Origin: Sulfurimonas sp.
GTDB lineage: Bacteria; Campylobacterota; Campylobacteria; Campylobacterales; Sulfurimonadaceae
Assembly: GCF_028714975.1 (NCBI RefSeq)
Contig: NZ_JAQTLH010000008.1
Span: forward strand, 51,164-115,163
Length of the DNA: 64,000 bases
Direction of reading: 5' to 3'
The position numbers and the translations under genes were made by a program. Below are positions 18,762-27,236 of the stretch, one piece after another. Position 1 is the first letter of the stretch, and the number at the start of each line of letters is the position of its first letter. The notes beneath the pieces were generated by a model. It searched no databases and was not told where the DNA came from. It worked only from the letters and a program-made list of their open reading frames with translations.

Positions 18762-19831
18762 TATCGTTAAAAGCACTTAGTAAAAATCCGTTTAAAAGTC
18801 TGTTAATATTTTCATCTATTACCATCGCGGTGATGGCGATTTTTCTTATCAGTTCAGTTTCGCAGGGCATCATCGGGATGTTTTCAAAGATGATTAAAAC
18901 GGATGGCGATATCATTATTACTCAAAAGGGTATTTCAGATACTTTTTTCTCGAATGTTAATATTGCTTTGATGGATAAAATAGATAAACTAGAGCATGTG
19001 ACGACGAGTTATGCAATGATAGTCGGGGCATCCCCGATAGGGCATATCCCTATAGCAGGAATTTATGGAACATCCGCTAACCATTTTTCTCACTATAAGC
19101 TCTCAAGCGGAAAATACCCTAACGAGGGTGAAGTGATTTTAGGTGAAAATCTAGCTAAACAATTTACAACAAAAAATATAAATATAGGAAACAAAAATTT
19201 TGAAATATCGGGTACATACAGCAGCGAGATAGGCTTCGAAGAGGGTGGAGTCGTTATGAACATGGGAGATGCCGGTAATCTTTTTAACCGCTCTGCCTCT
19301 TTTATTTTGGTTTCATCAGATTCGCCTAACGAAATAGATGAAATTGTTAAAAAAATTTCTAATTTAAACAGCGAAATAGAGGTGAAAACAACGCAAAATT
19401 TCGTAAAAGAGTACAACCAGTTTAAAATAATCGAAAATTCATCTTTTGTTATCTCTACACTTGCTTTTGCTATGGGTTTAATGGGGATTGCTTCGGTTAT
19501 GAGCATGATTGTAAACTCCCGCAAAGAGGAGTTCGGCATTATGCGCGCACTTGGCAAGAGCCGATTTTTTATCATAAAAAATCTATTTTTTGAAACACTT
19601 ATTATGAGTTTCTCCGCATATCTGTTCGCACTCTTTCTTAGTTTTGGGATCTTGGCACTCTTGCCTCATATAGAGATGCTTCAAGGGTATGTAAACGGTA
19701 CGCTCTCTCTCACAAGCGCTATCTATGTTTTAGCCTCAACGCTCTTTATGGCGCTTTTAGGTTCACTCTTTCCTGCTTGGATAGCTTCTAAAACAGACCC
19801 GATTTTGCTTATAAATCAAGGATGTGCATGA
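18758..19831 (+). CDS. ABC transporter permease, MacB/LolCE-FtsX family
   Basis: A 357-aa permease with the four-helix MacB/FtsX layout: a first transmembrane helix at about residues 15-38, a large periplasmic domain (MacB_PCD, about 40-215), and three helices at about 228-352. 'GIMRALGKSRFFIIKNLFFETLIMS' is the coupling-helix region of FtsX-like permeases. Such transporters move lipoproteins, peptides or drugs out of the inner membrane by a piston-like motion. Its partner ATPase overlaps it by ATGA. Substrate cannot be read from sequence. Confidence 0.85.
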   Translation: MISLKALSKNPFKSLLIFSSITIAVMAIFLISSVSQGIIGMFSKMIKTDGDIIITQKGISDTFFSNVNIALMDKIDKLEHVTTSYAMIVGASPIGHIPIAGIYGTSANHFSHYKLSSGKYPNEGEVILGENLAKQFTTKNINIGNKNFEISGTYSSEIGFEEGGVVMNMGDAGNLFNRSASFILVSSDSPNEIDEIVKKISNLNSEIEVKTTQNFVKEYNQFKIIENSSFVISTLAFAMGLMGIASVMSMIVNSRKEEFGIMRALGKSRFFIIKNLFFETLIMSFSAYLFALFLSFGILALLPHIEMLQGYVNGTLSLTSAIYVLASTLFMALLGSLFPAWIASKTDPILLINQGCA

Positions 19832-20451
19832 TACAAGCATCAAATATTTCACATTTTTACGGTAGTGAACAAGTGTTATTTGACCTCTCTTTTGAGATAA
19901 AAAGCGGTGAGTTTCTCTTTTTAAGCGGAGAGAGCGGAAGCGGAAAATCAACGCTTCTCTCTATTTTATCAACGCTTTTAAAACCATCAATGGGAGAGCT
20001 TTTGATAGACACGGAGGCGGTTGATAAAATCAAAAATATAGACTATTTTCGCCAAAGCAAAATAGGCTTTGTTTTTCAGTTTCATTATCTTATAAACTAT
20101 CTTAGCGTTTATGAAAATATTGCATTAGCCGCAATGGATAATAAAAAAGAAAATATAAACAGGATACTTGATGAGCTTGGTATTTTGGAGCTTTCTTCAC
20201 GCTATCCAAACGAGATTTCAGGCGGACAAAGACAGCGTGTTGCCGTAGCTCGTGCACTTGTAAATGAGCCGAAAATTATTTTTGCAGATGAGCCGACGGG
20301 GAGTTTGGACTCAAAAAACAGTACGATTGTTTATGGACTTTTAGCAGAAGCCGTAAAAAACGGTACAACGGTTGTGGTTGCTTCTCATGATATGCAGATA
20401 CAAAATTACGCAACTAAAATTATTAGGTTAAAAGATGGACAAATTTTATAA
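19828..20451 (+). CDS. ABC transporter ATP-binding protein, LolD/MacB family
   Basis: A complete nucleotide-binding domain: Walker A '[12 protein letters not shown]' (about residue 33), Q-loop '[14 protein letters not shown]', signature '[15 protein letters not shown]' (about 133), Walker B '[12 protein letters not shown]' and the switch His in 'VVASHDMQI'. It matches the LolD/MacB ATPase class that pairs with the permease just upstream. I place the start at the ATG at 19828, which has AAGGA 6 bases before it and overlaps the permease stop. An ATG two codons earlier is too close to the binding site. It overlaps the next gene by 17 bases. Confidence 0.88.
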   Translation: MIQASNISHFYGSEQVLFDLSFEIKSGEFLFLSGESGSGKSTLLSILSTLLKPSMGELLIDTEAVDKIKNIDYFRQSKIGFVFQFHYLINYLSVYENIALAAMDNKKENINRILDELGILELSSRYPNEISGGQRQRVAVARALVNEPKIIFADEPTGSLDSKNSTIVYGLLAEAVKNGTTVVVASHDMQIQNYATKIIRLKDGQIL

Positions 20452-21976
20452 ATTAGTAGAGCGCTTTGTACCTGTATGGGCTTTTATATTTCTAGGCTCT
20501 ATCCTAGTCGGCGTTATTTTTGCGGCTCAACTTTTGGGAGTTGAATTTTTAAATAGTACTTTGTTAAATCCGGCAACAACCCGTTCTCTTCATATAACGC
20601 TTATGCTCTATGGACCGATTATGCTTGCTCTCTCACTTCTTCCGTTTGCTCTCTTTGCAAAGGACAAATTGGATTTGAGCGATGCGGTAGAACCGCTTAA
20701 AAACTACTTTTTACTATGGCATCTATTTTTATTTATGGCGGTTGTCTCTATCTCTTTAGGAGCGCAGCGTGGTTTGCCTTTTTATGATTTTGCGTATGAG
20801 TTAAATTTTATACTTGCAGCTTCGGGCATTTTTTATATTATTGCTATTTTTAAAACCATAAAGAATTATGAAGTTACACCGCTTTGGGTGAAAGTATCAA
20901 AAGCACTTCTTTTTGCGGCACCTTTGGTACTTTTGGTTTTGATGAACCCAATATTTGGGCAAGTTGAAAAGAGTCTTATCGGACCTCACGGAGACAATAC
21001 TTTAGGGATGAGTTTTACTATAATTCCGCTATTTTACCTTATGATAAAACTTCATGCAAAAGATAATTTTGTTCCAAAGTGGCATCTTTTTTGGATTATT
21101 CCGCTTGTGGGATATGCTCTCTCCGTTGCAACCCGCATATTTAGGGGTGAGCTTTCATACGGCGAAGAGTGGGTTTATCAGTGGCTAACTTTTGCTTATG
21201 CACCGCTGCTTATAAAGTGGTGCAAGGATGCAAAACTCTCTCTCAAAGAAACGCCTTATCTTATCATTTCTATCTGGGCATTTTTGTTTGTGATGATTCA
21301 AGGAAATATACTCTTTATCCCTGAAATTCGCTGGCCTTTTCATAGAAACGATTTGATAGTTGCTCATGCTCATGTGGCTATCGGGCTTGGTATATTTTTT
21401 ATGGCGTTAAGCGTGCTAAAGTATTTTTATAAACTACCGCAAAATTTTATGCGCTTTTGGCTTTATGTCATAGCAATTATCTTTGTTTCACTCTCTCTTG
21501 CAGGGTTTGATGAGGCGGGTCTTTTTAAAATTGATGTTACTCTGATGTGGCAAATCCGCCTCTTTGGAGGAATTGTTGCCGTTGTTGGATTAATTTATTA
21601 TATTCTTAAAAAGATGAAAATTGTTAAATTATCTCTTTTGCAGATATACCATCTAAACGGGTTTTTATCAGATGGCTTAGGGGCAATAATTTTGTTTTTG
21701 TTTGCGCCGTTGCTGTTTAAAGTTCTAGGATTCACTTTTACCCCATACTACTATTTAATCTTTGGGTTTATGGGCTTTGTCGGTATCTTACATCTTATCG
21801 GCATAACCAAAGAGCCGCATTTTTTGGCATATTTGACATCGATTGCTCGTTTGATTACGGGAACTGTTTTTTTATCTCTATTTTATTTGCAAACGATAGA
21901 TGCTCTTGGTCTGCTTGTCGGGTTTTATGATATCTCGTATGCCCTTATATATCTTATGCTTAGAAGCCGTTTATGA
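20435..21976 (+). CDS. Divergent heme-copper-oxidase-like membrane protein (lacks the di-His motif)
   Basis: A 513-aa protein with about 12 predicted transmembrane helices. The pattern follows heme-copper oxidase/NorB subunit I: 'RSLHITLMLYG' (about residue 50) matches the low-spin heme ligand in helix 2, and 'IVAHAHVAIGLG' (about residue 309) matches the paired heme ligands of helix 10, as in 'SAHGHLAFFG' of NorB in this window. 'GPHGDNTLGMSF' (about 183) could be the helix-6 site. The adjacent His-His of helix 7 that binds CuB or FeB in true oxidases and NorB is absent. Catalysis by the usual mechanism is therefore unlikely. It sits inside an ABC-transporter operon. Role unknown: heme handling, sensing or electron transfer are possible. 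Confidence 0.6.
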   Translation: MDKFYKLVERFVPVWAFIFLGSILVGVIFAAQLLGVEFLNSTLLNPATTRSLHITLMLYGPIMLALSLLPFALFAKDKLDLSDAVEPLKNYFLLWHLFLFMAVVSISLGAQRGLPFYDFAYELNFILAASGIFYIIAIFKTIKNYEVTPLWVKVSKALLFAAPLVLLVLMNPIFGQVEKSLIGPHGDNTLGMSFTIIPLFYLMIKLHAKDNFVPKWHLFWIIPLVGYALSVATRIFRGELSYGEEWVYQWLTFAYAPLLIKWCKDAKLSLKETPYLIISIWAFLFVMIQGNILFIPEIRWPFHRNDLIVAHAHVAIGLGIFFMALSVLKYFYKLPQNFMRFWLYVIAIIFVSLSLAGFDEAGLFKIDVTLMWQIRLFGGIVAVVGLIYYILKKMKIVKLSLLQIYHLNGFLSDGLGAIILFLFAPLLFKVLGFTFTPYYYLIFGFMGFVGILHLIGITKEPHFLAYLTSIARLITGTVFLSLFYLQTIDALGLLVGFYDISYALIYLMLRSRL

Positions 21977-22884
21977 TAATTCACTCTTTTGCGTTATCTC
22001 TTCTGCTGGGATTTGAGTTAAGCTACTATCTTCTCATACTTCAAACAGGCATTGTTGCACACTACAACTCCGATTTGGTAACACTTTTTCCGATGTTTGC
22101 AGGCGGAGTATTTGGAACATGGTTAAGCGGTGTATCTTGGGGAGGCATTAAAAATCCTATTCATAAGATAATGGTTGCTTTATCTTTGCAACTGTTTTTG
22201 TCATTTTCTTATCCGAATTACAATATTTTTACTTTGCTATTTTTGGGTTTAGCAGTCGGTTCAATGGCTCCTTTGGGTATCTATCTTTTTAAAGCAAAAC
22301 AACAAAAAGAGTTATTTTTTGCGCTATCTATCGCCTATACGGTAGGTACATATTTTTTTACTTATGATGTAGATAGCAGAGAGTTTATAGCAGTTCTTTT
22401 TACTCTAATTGCACTCTCTAGTGCATTAGTGCTTAAAAATTACAGAGTTGAGGTGGATAGCAAAGTAGTCTCTTACCCATTTGCTGCATACCTTCCCCTG
22501 ATATTGTGGATACTTTTGGACTCAAATCTTTTTGAAACGCTCTCAAGGCATGCGGGATTGGATATTTGGTCAAAATATACTCTCACTATAGCTCTTTTTC
22601 ACATTGCAGGGCTTGCTGTAGCCTATTTTGTCCATATACCAAAAATAAAGCAGCACCTTTTAATAGCTATGCTTTTTGCAATAAGTTACTCTCTATTCTA
22701 TATTGCTTCTCCTTTTTTGTTGGCGGTTTTCTATCCTTTTACGATTTCATACTACAATGTGGTTGTTTTTAGAGTTTTAAGTGAAGAGATGAGTCTCTCT
22801 AAGCTCGCTTTTATGATGATGTTTGTCGGCTGGATTGCCTCCGGATTTGGATTGGTTTTGGCCTTATCAAGAATTTTATACTAA
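21973..22884 (+). CDS. Polytopic membrane protein of unknown function
   Basis: A 303-aa protein made almost wholly of hydrophobic helices (about 9-10 predicted), with a 'FAGGVFGTWLSGVSWGG' Gly-rich turn and a final 'FMMMFVGWIASGFGLVLAL'. It loosely resembles half of a major-facilitator protein, but no conserved MFS motif is clear. It overlaps the stop of the heme-copper-oxidase-like gene (ATGA) and ends 9 bases before the yceI gene, so it is part of the same operon and may form a complex with its neighbour. Function not recognised. Confidence 0.6.
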   Translation: MIIHSFALSLLLGFELSYYLLILQTGIVAHYNSDLVTLFPMFAGGVFGTWLSGVSWGGIKNPIHKIMVALSLQLFLSFSYPNYNIFTLLFLGLAVGSMAPLGIYLFKAKQQKELFFALSIAYTVGTYFFTYDVDSREFIAVLFTLIALSSALVLKNYRVEVDSKVVSYPFAAYLPLILWILLDSNLFETLSRHAGLDIWSKYTLTIALFHIAGLAVAYFVHIPKIKQHLLIAMLFAISYSLFYIASPFLLAVFYPFTISYYNVVVFRVLSEEMSLSKLAFMMMFVGWIASGFGLVLALSRILY

Positions 22885-22893
22885 GGAATTAAA

Positions 22894-23412
22894 ATGAAAA
22901 AATTATTACTGGCACTACTTTTGGCTCTACCGCTTTTTGCTGTAAATCTGCAACTTAAAAGCGGTTCTGTCGCGGCACATACGGAGATGGCGATGGATAG
23001 TGCTATAGATCCGCTAAATAACTCTTTGCGTGCCGATATAACAATGGAGGGTGATGATATAACGACTCTTAAGGGTAAGTTTTGGGTTGAGATGAATCTC
23101 TTTGTTAGCGATAAGAGTGATAGAGATAAAAATATGTATAAAGATGTTGAAGCGGATAAATTTAAACTAGCTACATATACTATCTCAAGTGTCACAAAAA
23201 CAGATGATGGTTACACTATAAATGGAGTACTAAATTTTCACGGAAAAGAGAAACCATTAAGTGCAAAAGCTAAGATAACGACAACTAGCGGTGCTCTTGC
23301 AATAGAAGCTACCTCAATGATTTTAGTAAGTGATTTTGGTATTAAAATGCCGTGTATGGTTTTTATGTGTGTTCGTGACAGAGTCGACTTGACGGTTAAA
23401 GCTGCATTTTAA
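22894..23412 (+). CDS. YceI-family periplasmic protein
   Basis: The protein starts with a signal peptide (about residues 1-16) and has the YceI lipocalin-like barrel. The markers are 'KSGSVAAHTEMAMD', 'LKGKFWVEMNLF', 'ADKFKLATYTISSVTKTDDG' and 'GVLNFHGKEKPLSAKA'. YceI proteins bind polyisoprenoid chains such as quinones. It ends with 'MPCMVFMCVRDRVDLTV', an unusual Cys-containing strand. As last gene of the 18.3-23.4 kb operon beside a heme-copper-oxidase-like protein, a quinone-binding role is attractive but unproven. Confidence 0.82.
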   Translation: MKKLLLALLLALPLFAVNLQLKSGSVAAHTEMAMDSAIDPLNNSLRADITMEGDDITTLKGKFWVEMNLFVSDKSDRDKNMYKDVEADKFKLATYTISSVTKTDDGYTINGVLNFHGKEKPLSAKAKITTTSGALAIEATSMILVSDFGIKMPCMVFMCVRDRVDLTVKAAF

Positions 23413-23472
23413 AAGCCTAGTTTTGCAAGAACTCTATTGTATAATAACGAATAATTTTTTTTAAGGATAGAT

Positions 23473-24174
23473 ATGTTTAAGTATATAGTAGTCGGGTTTT
23501 TAATGTTGCTAAATTTGGAAGCAAGTACGGATGAGGCGCTCAAAGCCTTTAAGAATAAAGATTATGCAACAGCTTTTAAGCTGTATGAAAAAAGCGCAAA
23601 CAGCGGCGATGCAACTGCTCAAAGTGCGCTTAGTTACCTCTATGCAAACGGTTTAGGTACAAAACAAGATACAAGCAAGTCCATAGAGTGGCTGGAAAAA
23701 TCTGCAAGCAACGGAAATGCAACCGCACAGTATGACTTGGGTATGTTTTACTTAAACGGAAATAGTGTAAAAAAAGATAGTAAAAAAGCTTTTGAACTGC
23801 TTAGTGCGTCATCAAATCAAAACAACCCTAACGCTCAGTACAATTTGGCGCTTATGTATTACAACGGCGACGGCGCAGATTTAAATGTGTCAAAAAGTGC
23901 TGAACTTTTAGAGAGTGCTGCAAACGGCGGGCATGTAGTTGCAAAACAAAATGTAGGGCGTGTCTATATGCAGCTTTTAAATTTTGAAAAAGCTGCAGAG
24001 TGGTTTGAAAAAAGTGCGGCAGCTGGGGATGAGAGCTCATATTATGCTTTAGCGCAGATATATTGCCAATTAGAAAAGTTTGATAAAGCAAAAGTATGGA
24101 CGCAAAAAGCTATCAAGAGCGGAAATAAAGAGGCAGAGCTGCTTTATAAAAAATATGAGTTGGATAAATATTAA
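23473..24174 (+). CDS. Sel1-repeat (TPR-like) exported protein
   Basis: After a signal peptide (about residues 1-17) come at least five Sel1-like repeats of about 36 residues, e.g. 'AQSALSYLYANGLGTKQD', 'AQYDLGMFYLNGNSVKKD' and 'AQYNLALMYYNGDGADLN'. These form a protein-binding solenoid. In Helicobacter, Sel1 proteins (Hcp family) are secreted and cysteine-rich; this one is Cys-poor. No partner can be named. It appears to be transcribed alone, with AAGGAT before the ATG. Confidence 0.85.
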   Translation: MFKYIVVGFLMLLNLEASTDEALKAFKNKDYATAFKLYEKSANSGDATAQSALSYLYANGLGTKQDTSKSIEWLEKSASNGNATAQYDLGMFYLNGNSVKKDSKKAFELLSASSNQNNPNAQYNLALMYYNGDGADLNVSKSAELLESAANGGHVVAKQNVGRVYMQLLNFEKAAEWFEKSAAAGDESSYYALAQIYCQLEKFDKAKVWTQKAIKSGNKEAELLYKKYELDKY

Positions 24175-24194
24175 TAGAGTTCTTGCATAACAAA

Positions 24195-24282
24195 AGATCC
24201 TGAATCATATCCAAAGGGCACGCGAGTTCAGGATGACGGAAGCTAAAGAATCTCGTCATTTTAAACTTAGTTTGGAATCTAA
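24195..24282 (-). repeat. Composite palindromic repeat, copy B (inverted)
   Basis: Read on the minus strand it begins TTAGATTCCAAAC and runs through AAGTTTAAAATGACGAG. It ends with GTCATCCTGAAC...GATTCAGGATCT, the same order of parts as copy A at 16257-16326. The gap between the halves of the second palindrome is longer here. It lies between the convergent ends of the Sel1 gene and the response regulator and could serve as terminator for both. Confidence 0.72.
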
Positions 24283-24297
24283 TTTTTAGTCTAATAT

Positions 24298-24987
24298 CTA
24301 AATAGAGACTATTTTATAACCTGAGCCGTAAATATTTTGAATTATATCGTGCGGCAGTTTTGTACGAATTCGCTTCATAAGAGATGTTATAGCATGGGTT
24401 GAGAACTCTTTGTTATTCTTCTCTTCATGAAGATGCTCAAAGATATCTTTAGCCGCAAAACAGCGGTTTGGTTGTGAAAAAAGTAATTTCAAGAGCAAAT
24501 TCTCCATTTTTCTTAGTTTTATCTCTTTGGAGTCATGCCAAAGAGTGTTTGTTGAATTATCCCAATATGTATTATCGGTAACATAAGTACGATGAGTTGT
24601 TTTTCTAATTAACTCTACGGTTCCAAGCAGCACTTTTTTTAGCTCATCCATTTTTATCGGTTTGATTAGATATGTTTCAAGATGAAGTTTGATTGCCTTT
24701 AAGAGTTTTTCTTGTTCGGAGTGCGCACTCATAACGATAATCTTTGTATCTTTATCATTTTTTCTTATCTTGGCAATCATATCAAGCCCGTCTAAATTCG
24801 GCATATTTATATCGGTTAAAATAATATGCGGTCTCTTTTGCTTATAGATGTCATATGCTTTGTTTCCGCACTCTGCAGTGTAAATCCTATTAAAAAATAT
24901 TTGCAGATACTCATGAAGCGATTCGCGAAGGTCCGCTTCATCTTCCGCCAATAAAATAGAGATGTCTTTGATTTTTTCAATGTTCAT
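24298..24987 (-). CDS. Response regulator, OmpR/PhoB type
   Basis: An N-terminal receiver domain shows 'LLAEDEADLRESL' for Mg binding, the phospho-acceptor Asp in 'ILTDINMPNLDGLDM' (about residue 58) and the conserved Lys in 'TYLIKPIKMDEL'. The C-terminal winged helix-turn-helix (about residues 135-227) ends in 'SLMKRIRTKLPHDIIQNIYGSGYKI', the recognition region of OmpR regulators. It overlaps the kinase gene by 11 bases and is the last gene of the nir transcript, so it is almost surely the partner of the ODP-linked kinase. Target promoters are not known. Confidence 0.9.
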   Translation of the reverse strand: MNIEKIKDISILLAEDEADLRESLHEYLQIFFNRIYTAECGNKAYDIYKQKRPHIILTDINMPNLDGLDMIAKIRKNDKDTKIIVMSAHSEQEKLLKAIKLHLETYLIKPIKMDELKKVLLGTVELIRKTTHRTYVTDNTYWDNSTNTLWHDSKEIKLRKMENLLLKLLFSQPNRCFAAKDIFEHLHEEKNNKEFSTHAITSLMKRIRTKLPHDIIQNIYGSGYKIVSI

Positions 24988-26503
24988 TTTTTATCTTTAT
25001 AGTAAATTCGGCACCAATTTTTTCATTTTTGGCGTTGTAGATATTCTTTGCACTTAAAAAGCCGTTCATATTATCCTCTATAATCATTTTTGCTATATGC
25101 AGTCCGAGTCCTGTTCCCATTGATTTGTGCTTTGTCGTAAAGTATGGATCAAATATTTTGCTTAAGTTACTCTCTTCTATCCCGCCGCAATTATCGGCTA
25201 TGCTAAGAGTAGTATAATCGCTGTTTTTATGCAGCGTAATAGTAATGTTAGTATCGGTTAGGTTTTTTATCGTAATTAAATCGTTTATATTTGACAAGAT
25301 AGAAACTATAACCTGTATAAACTCATTCATAAGTCCGTAAATTTTATATTCGCCATTAAGTAAAAGATTTACTTTAGTTCCTTTATAATCTTGTTGCAGG
25401 TTTACGATATCAAGCGATCTCTCTATGGCGTCACAAACCCTAAACCAAGACTTCTCTTTATCAGGGCTATAGTAACTCATAAAATCCTCTATGGTCTCAG
25501 ACATATATATAACACGCTTTTCCATTTTCTCCAGTTTATCGGCTATCTCTTCTTTGCTTAGTAAATTTGCTCTGTTTTTCTCTTTTAGTATTGCTATGGA
25601 TGTATTTATTATCGCTAGAGGCTGACGCCATTGATGAGCTATATTTCCAATCATCTCGCCGATTTCTGCTCTTTTAGATTGCTCAAATAGTAACAAATCA
25701 CGCTCTTTTAAAGCTTTTTTCTTTTTTTGCAACTCTTCAATCGTATCTATCAGTTCACGATTATATTTCTCTTCTATGTATAGCCCGCAATCAAGATTTT
25801 TCATATCATTGATTAAGGAATCAATATATCTTTTCTCTATAACGGAACCATGCTGAGGAGCTATTAAATTTATATCAAGCTTCTCTATTTTGCCTAGTGC
25901 ATAATTAAAAATATCTTTGCTTGGCATATACTCCTGATGAAACTGTTTTGCTTTCATAAAATAGCTCTCATCCGCATAAAACTCCCAAGACTCTTCGATG
26001 CCTCCGAAAATATCGCCTGAAAATAAAACTTTAGAAATAGGCTCATAGCTTACAAACGCACCAGGAGAGTGACAATACGGGGTTGTTAAAAAATCAAGCT
26101 TAAGCCCGCTAGAAGTTATGAGCTGATTGTTTTGTTTGTCTATTTCGTAATACTTGGAAGTTACCATATAGTGTTTGATTAAAAGAGACATTCTTGAGTG
26201 GGTAACTATAAGAAGGTCATCTCTATTTATCAGTTTTTCTATCTCAGGCACGGCTGCTGCCAAATCAGGGTCTTGATGGTGCAATATAATATATTTTATA
26301 GAGCGGATATCGATAATGCTTTTTATTTTTCTAACCGTCTCATCAAACTCAATCATAGATCCTGGGTCGATTAAAACCGATTCATTGCCGTTTTTAATCA
26401 GATATGAATGACACTGAAAAGGGTCATCTTTTAGATGCATGCCCACCCAGTAGATATTTGGGGCAATGAGCACTGCTTCTGAAGCATTAAGCGGTTTAGA
26501 CAT
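24977..26503 (-). CDS. Sensor histidine kinase with N-terminal ODP-like di-iron (metallo-beta-lactamase fold) domain
   Basis: Residues 1-235 form a metallo-beta-lactamase-like domain of the flavodiiron/ODP type. 'HHQDPDLAAAVPEIEKL' (about residue 75), 'PYCHSPGAF' (about 143), 'LFSGDIFGG' (about 162) and 'IAPQHGS' (about 216) supply His/Asp ligands. Compared with flavodiiron proteins (HxExDH) the motif reads HxDxDL, so one His ligand is replaced by Leu. A coiled coil joins it to a kinase core with H-box 'NIAHQWRQPLA' (His about 290) and an ATPase domain 'DNCGGIEESNLSKIFDPYFTTK' with 'GTGLGLHIAKMI'. It has no transmembrane segment, so it is a cytoplasmic sensor. Being in the nir operon, NO or O2 is the likely signal (inference). 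Start placed at the ATG at 26503; a TTG three codons earlier is possible. Confidence 0.82.
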   Translation of the reverse strand: MSKPLNASEAVLIAPNIYWVGMHLKDDPFQCHSYLIKNGNESVLIDPGSMIEFDETVRKIKSIIDIRSIKYIILHHQDPDLAAAVPEIEKLINRDDLLIVTHSRMSLLIKHYMVTSKYYEIDKQNNQLITSSGLKLDFLTTPYCHSPGAFVSYEPISKVLFSGDIFGGIEESWEFYADESYFMKAKQFHQEYMPSKDIFNYALGKIEKLDINLIAPQHGSVIEKRYIDSLINDMKNLDCGLYIEEKYNRELIDTIEELQKKKKALKERDLLLFEQSKRAEIGEMIGNIAHQWRQPLAIINTSIAILKEKNRANLLSKEEIADKLEKMEKRVIYMSETIEDFMSYYSPDKEKSWFRVCDAIERSLDIVNLQQDYKGTKVNLLLNGEYKIYGLMNEFIQVIVSILSNINDLITIKNLTDTNITITLHKNSDYTTLSIADNCGGIEESNLSKIFDPYFTTKHKSMGTGLGLHIAKMIIEDNMNGFLSAKNIYNAKNEKIGAEFTIKIKNEH

Positions 26504-27236
26504 TTTCCCCAAACCATTTTAGTTGTTCTCTAAGTTCAACAACTCTTCCTACGACTATAAGTGCAGGAGTAGGAACATCTATCGTTTTTTCAACTATATT
26601 TTCCAGCGTTCCGACAACGACGCTTTGATGTTTTGTTGTTCCTCTTGAAATTACGGCACAAGGATAACTGCTTGGTTTACCGATTTCCATAAGTTTTTTA
26701 GATATTTTTGGAAGGTTGTGCAGCCCCATTAAAAAGACGATGGTATCATCTGTTTTAAAAGTATCCCAAGGGATTTGAGACTCTTTTTTATTCGGAGATT
26801 CATGCCCCGTTACGACTCTAAAGCTCACGGAAACGCCGCGATGAGTTACAGGGATACCGGCATAAGCAGGCGCACTTATAGCAGATGTGATGCCGGGAAT
26901 TATCTCAAACTCAATACCGCGTTCATAAAGATAGAGCGCTTCTTCACCGCCGCGACCAAATACAAACGGATCACCGCCTTTTAAACGAACTACATTTTCG
27001 TATTTTAGGGCATTTTGATAGATAACTTCATTGATATCGTCTTGAGGGACAATGTGTCTGCCGTCTTCTTTTCCGACATAAACAAACTGGCATCCGCTCT
27101 TAGCTTCTTCCAAAATATCGGGATTTGCCAAGCGATCGTAGATAATTATATCTGCTTCTTTGATTACTCTAAGTGCCTTGAGAGTTAGCAGCTCCATGTC
27201 TCCCGGACCTGCGCCCGTTAAATAAACCTTACCCAT
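26496..27236 (-). CDS. nirE: Uroporphyrinogen-III C-methyltransferase NirE
   Basis: This SAM-dependent enzyme methylates uroporphyrinogen III to precorrin-2, the first committed step to siroheme and heme d1. Family motifs: 'LTGAGPGDMELLTLKAL' at the N-terminus, 'VRLKGGDPFVFGRGGEEA' (about residue 86) and 'PGITSAISAPAYAGIPVTHR' (about 117). At 246 aa it is the single-domain SUMT form without a fused CysG or HemD part. It starts on a TAATG overlap with nirF and lies in the nir operon, so the name nirE is better than cobA, although it may also serve siroheme. Confidence 0.92.
   Translation of the reverse strand: MGKVYLTGAGPGDMELLTLKALRVIKEADIIIYDRLANPDILEEAKSGCQFVYVGKEDGRHIVPQDDINEVIYQNALKYENVVRLKGGDPFVFGRGGEEALYLYERGIEFEIIPGITSAISAPAYAGIPVTHRGVSVSFRVVTGHESPNKKESQIPWDTFKTDDTIVFLMGLHNLPKISKKLMEIGKPSSYPCAVISRGTTKHQSVVVGTLENIVEKTIDVPTPALIVVGRVVELREQLKWFGENV

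Noticed and set aside
20435..21976. A second nitric oxide reductase or cytochrome oxidase catalytic subunit
   Set aside because: The adjacent His-His pair needed for CuB or FeB is absent, unlike NorB at 31877-33301.
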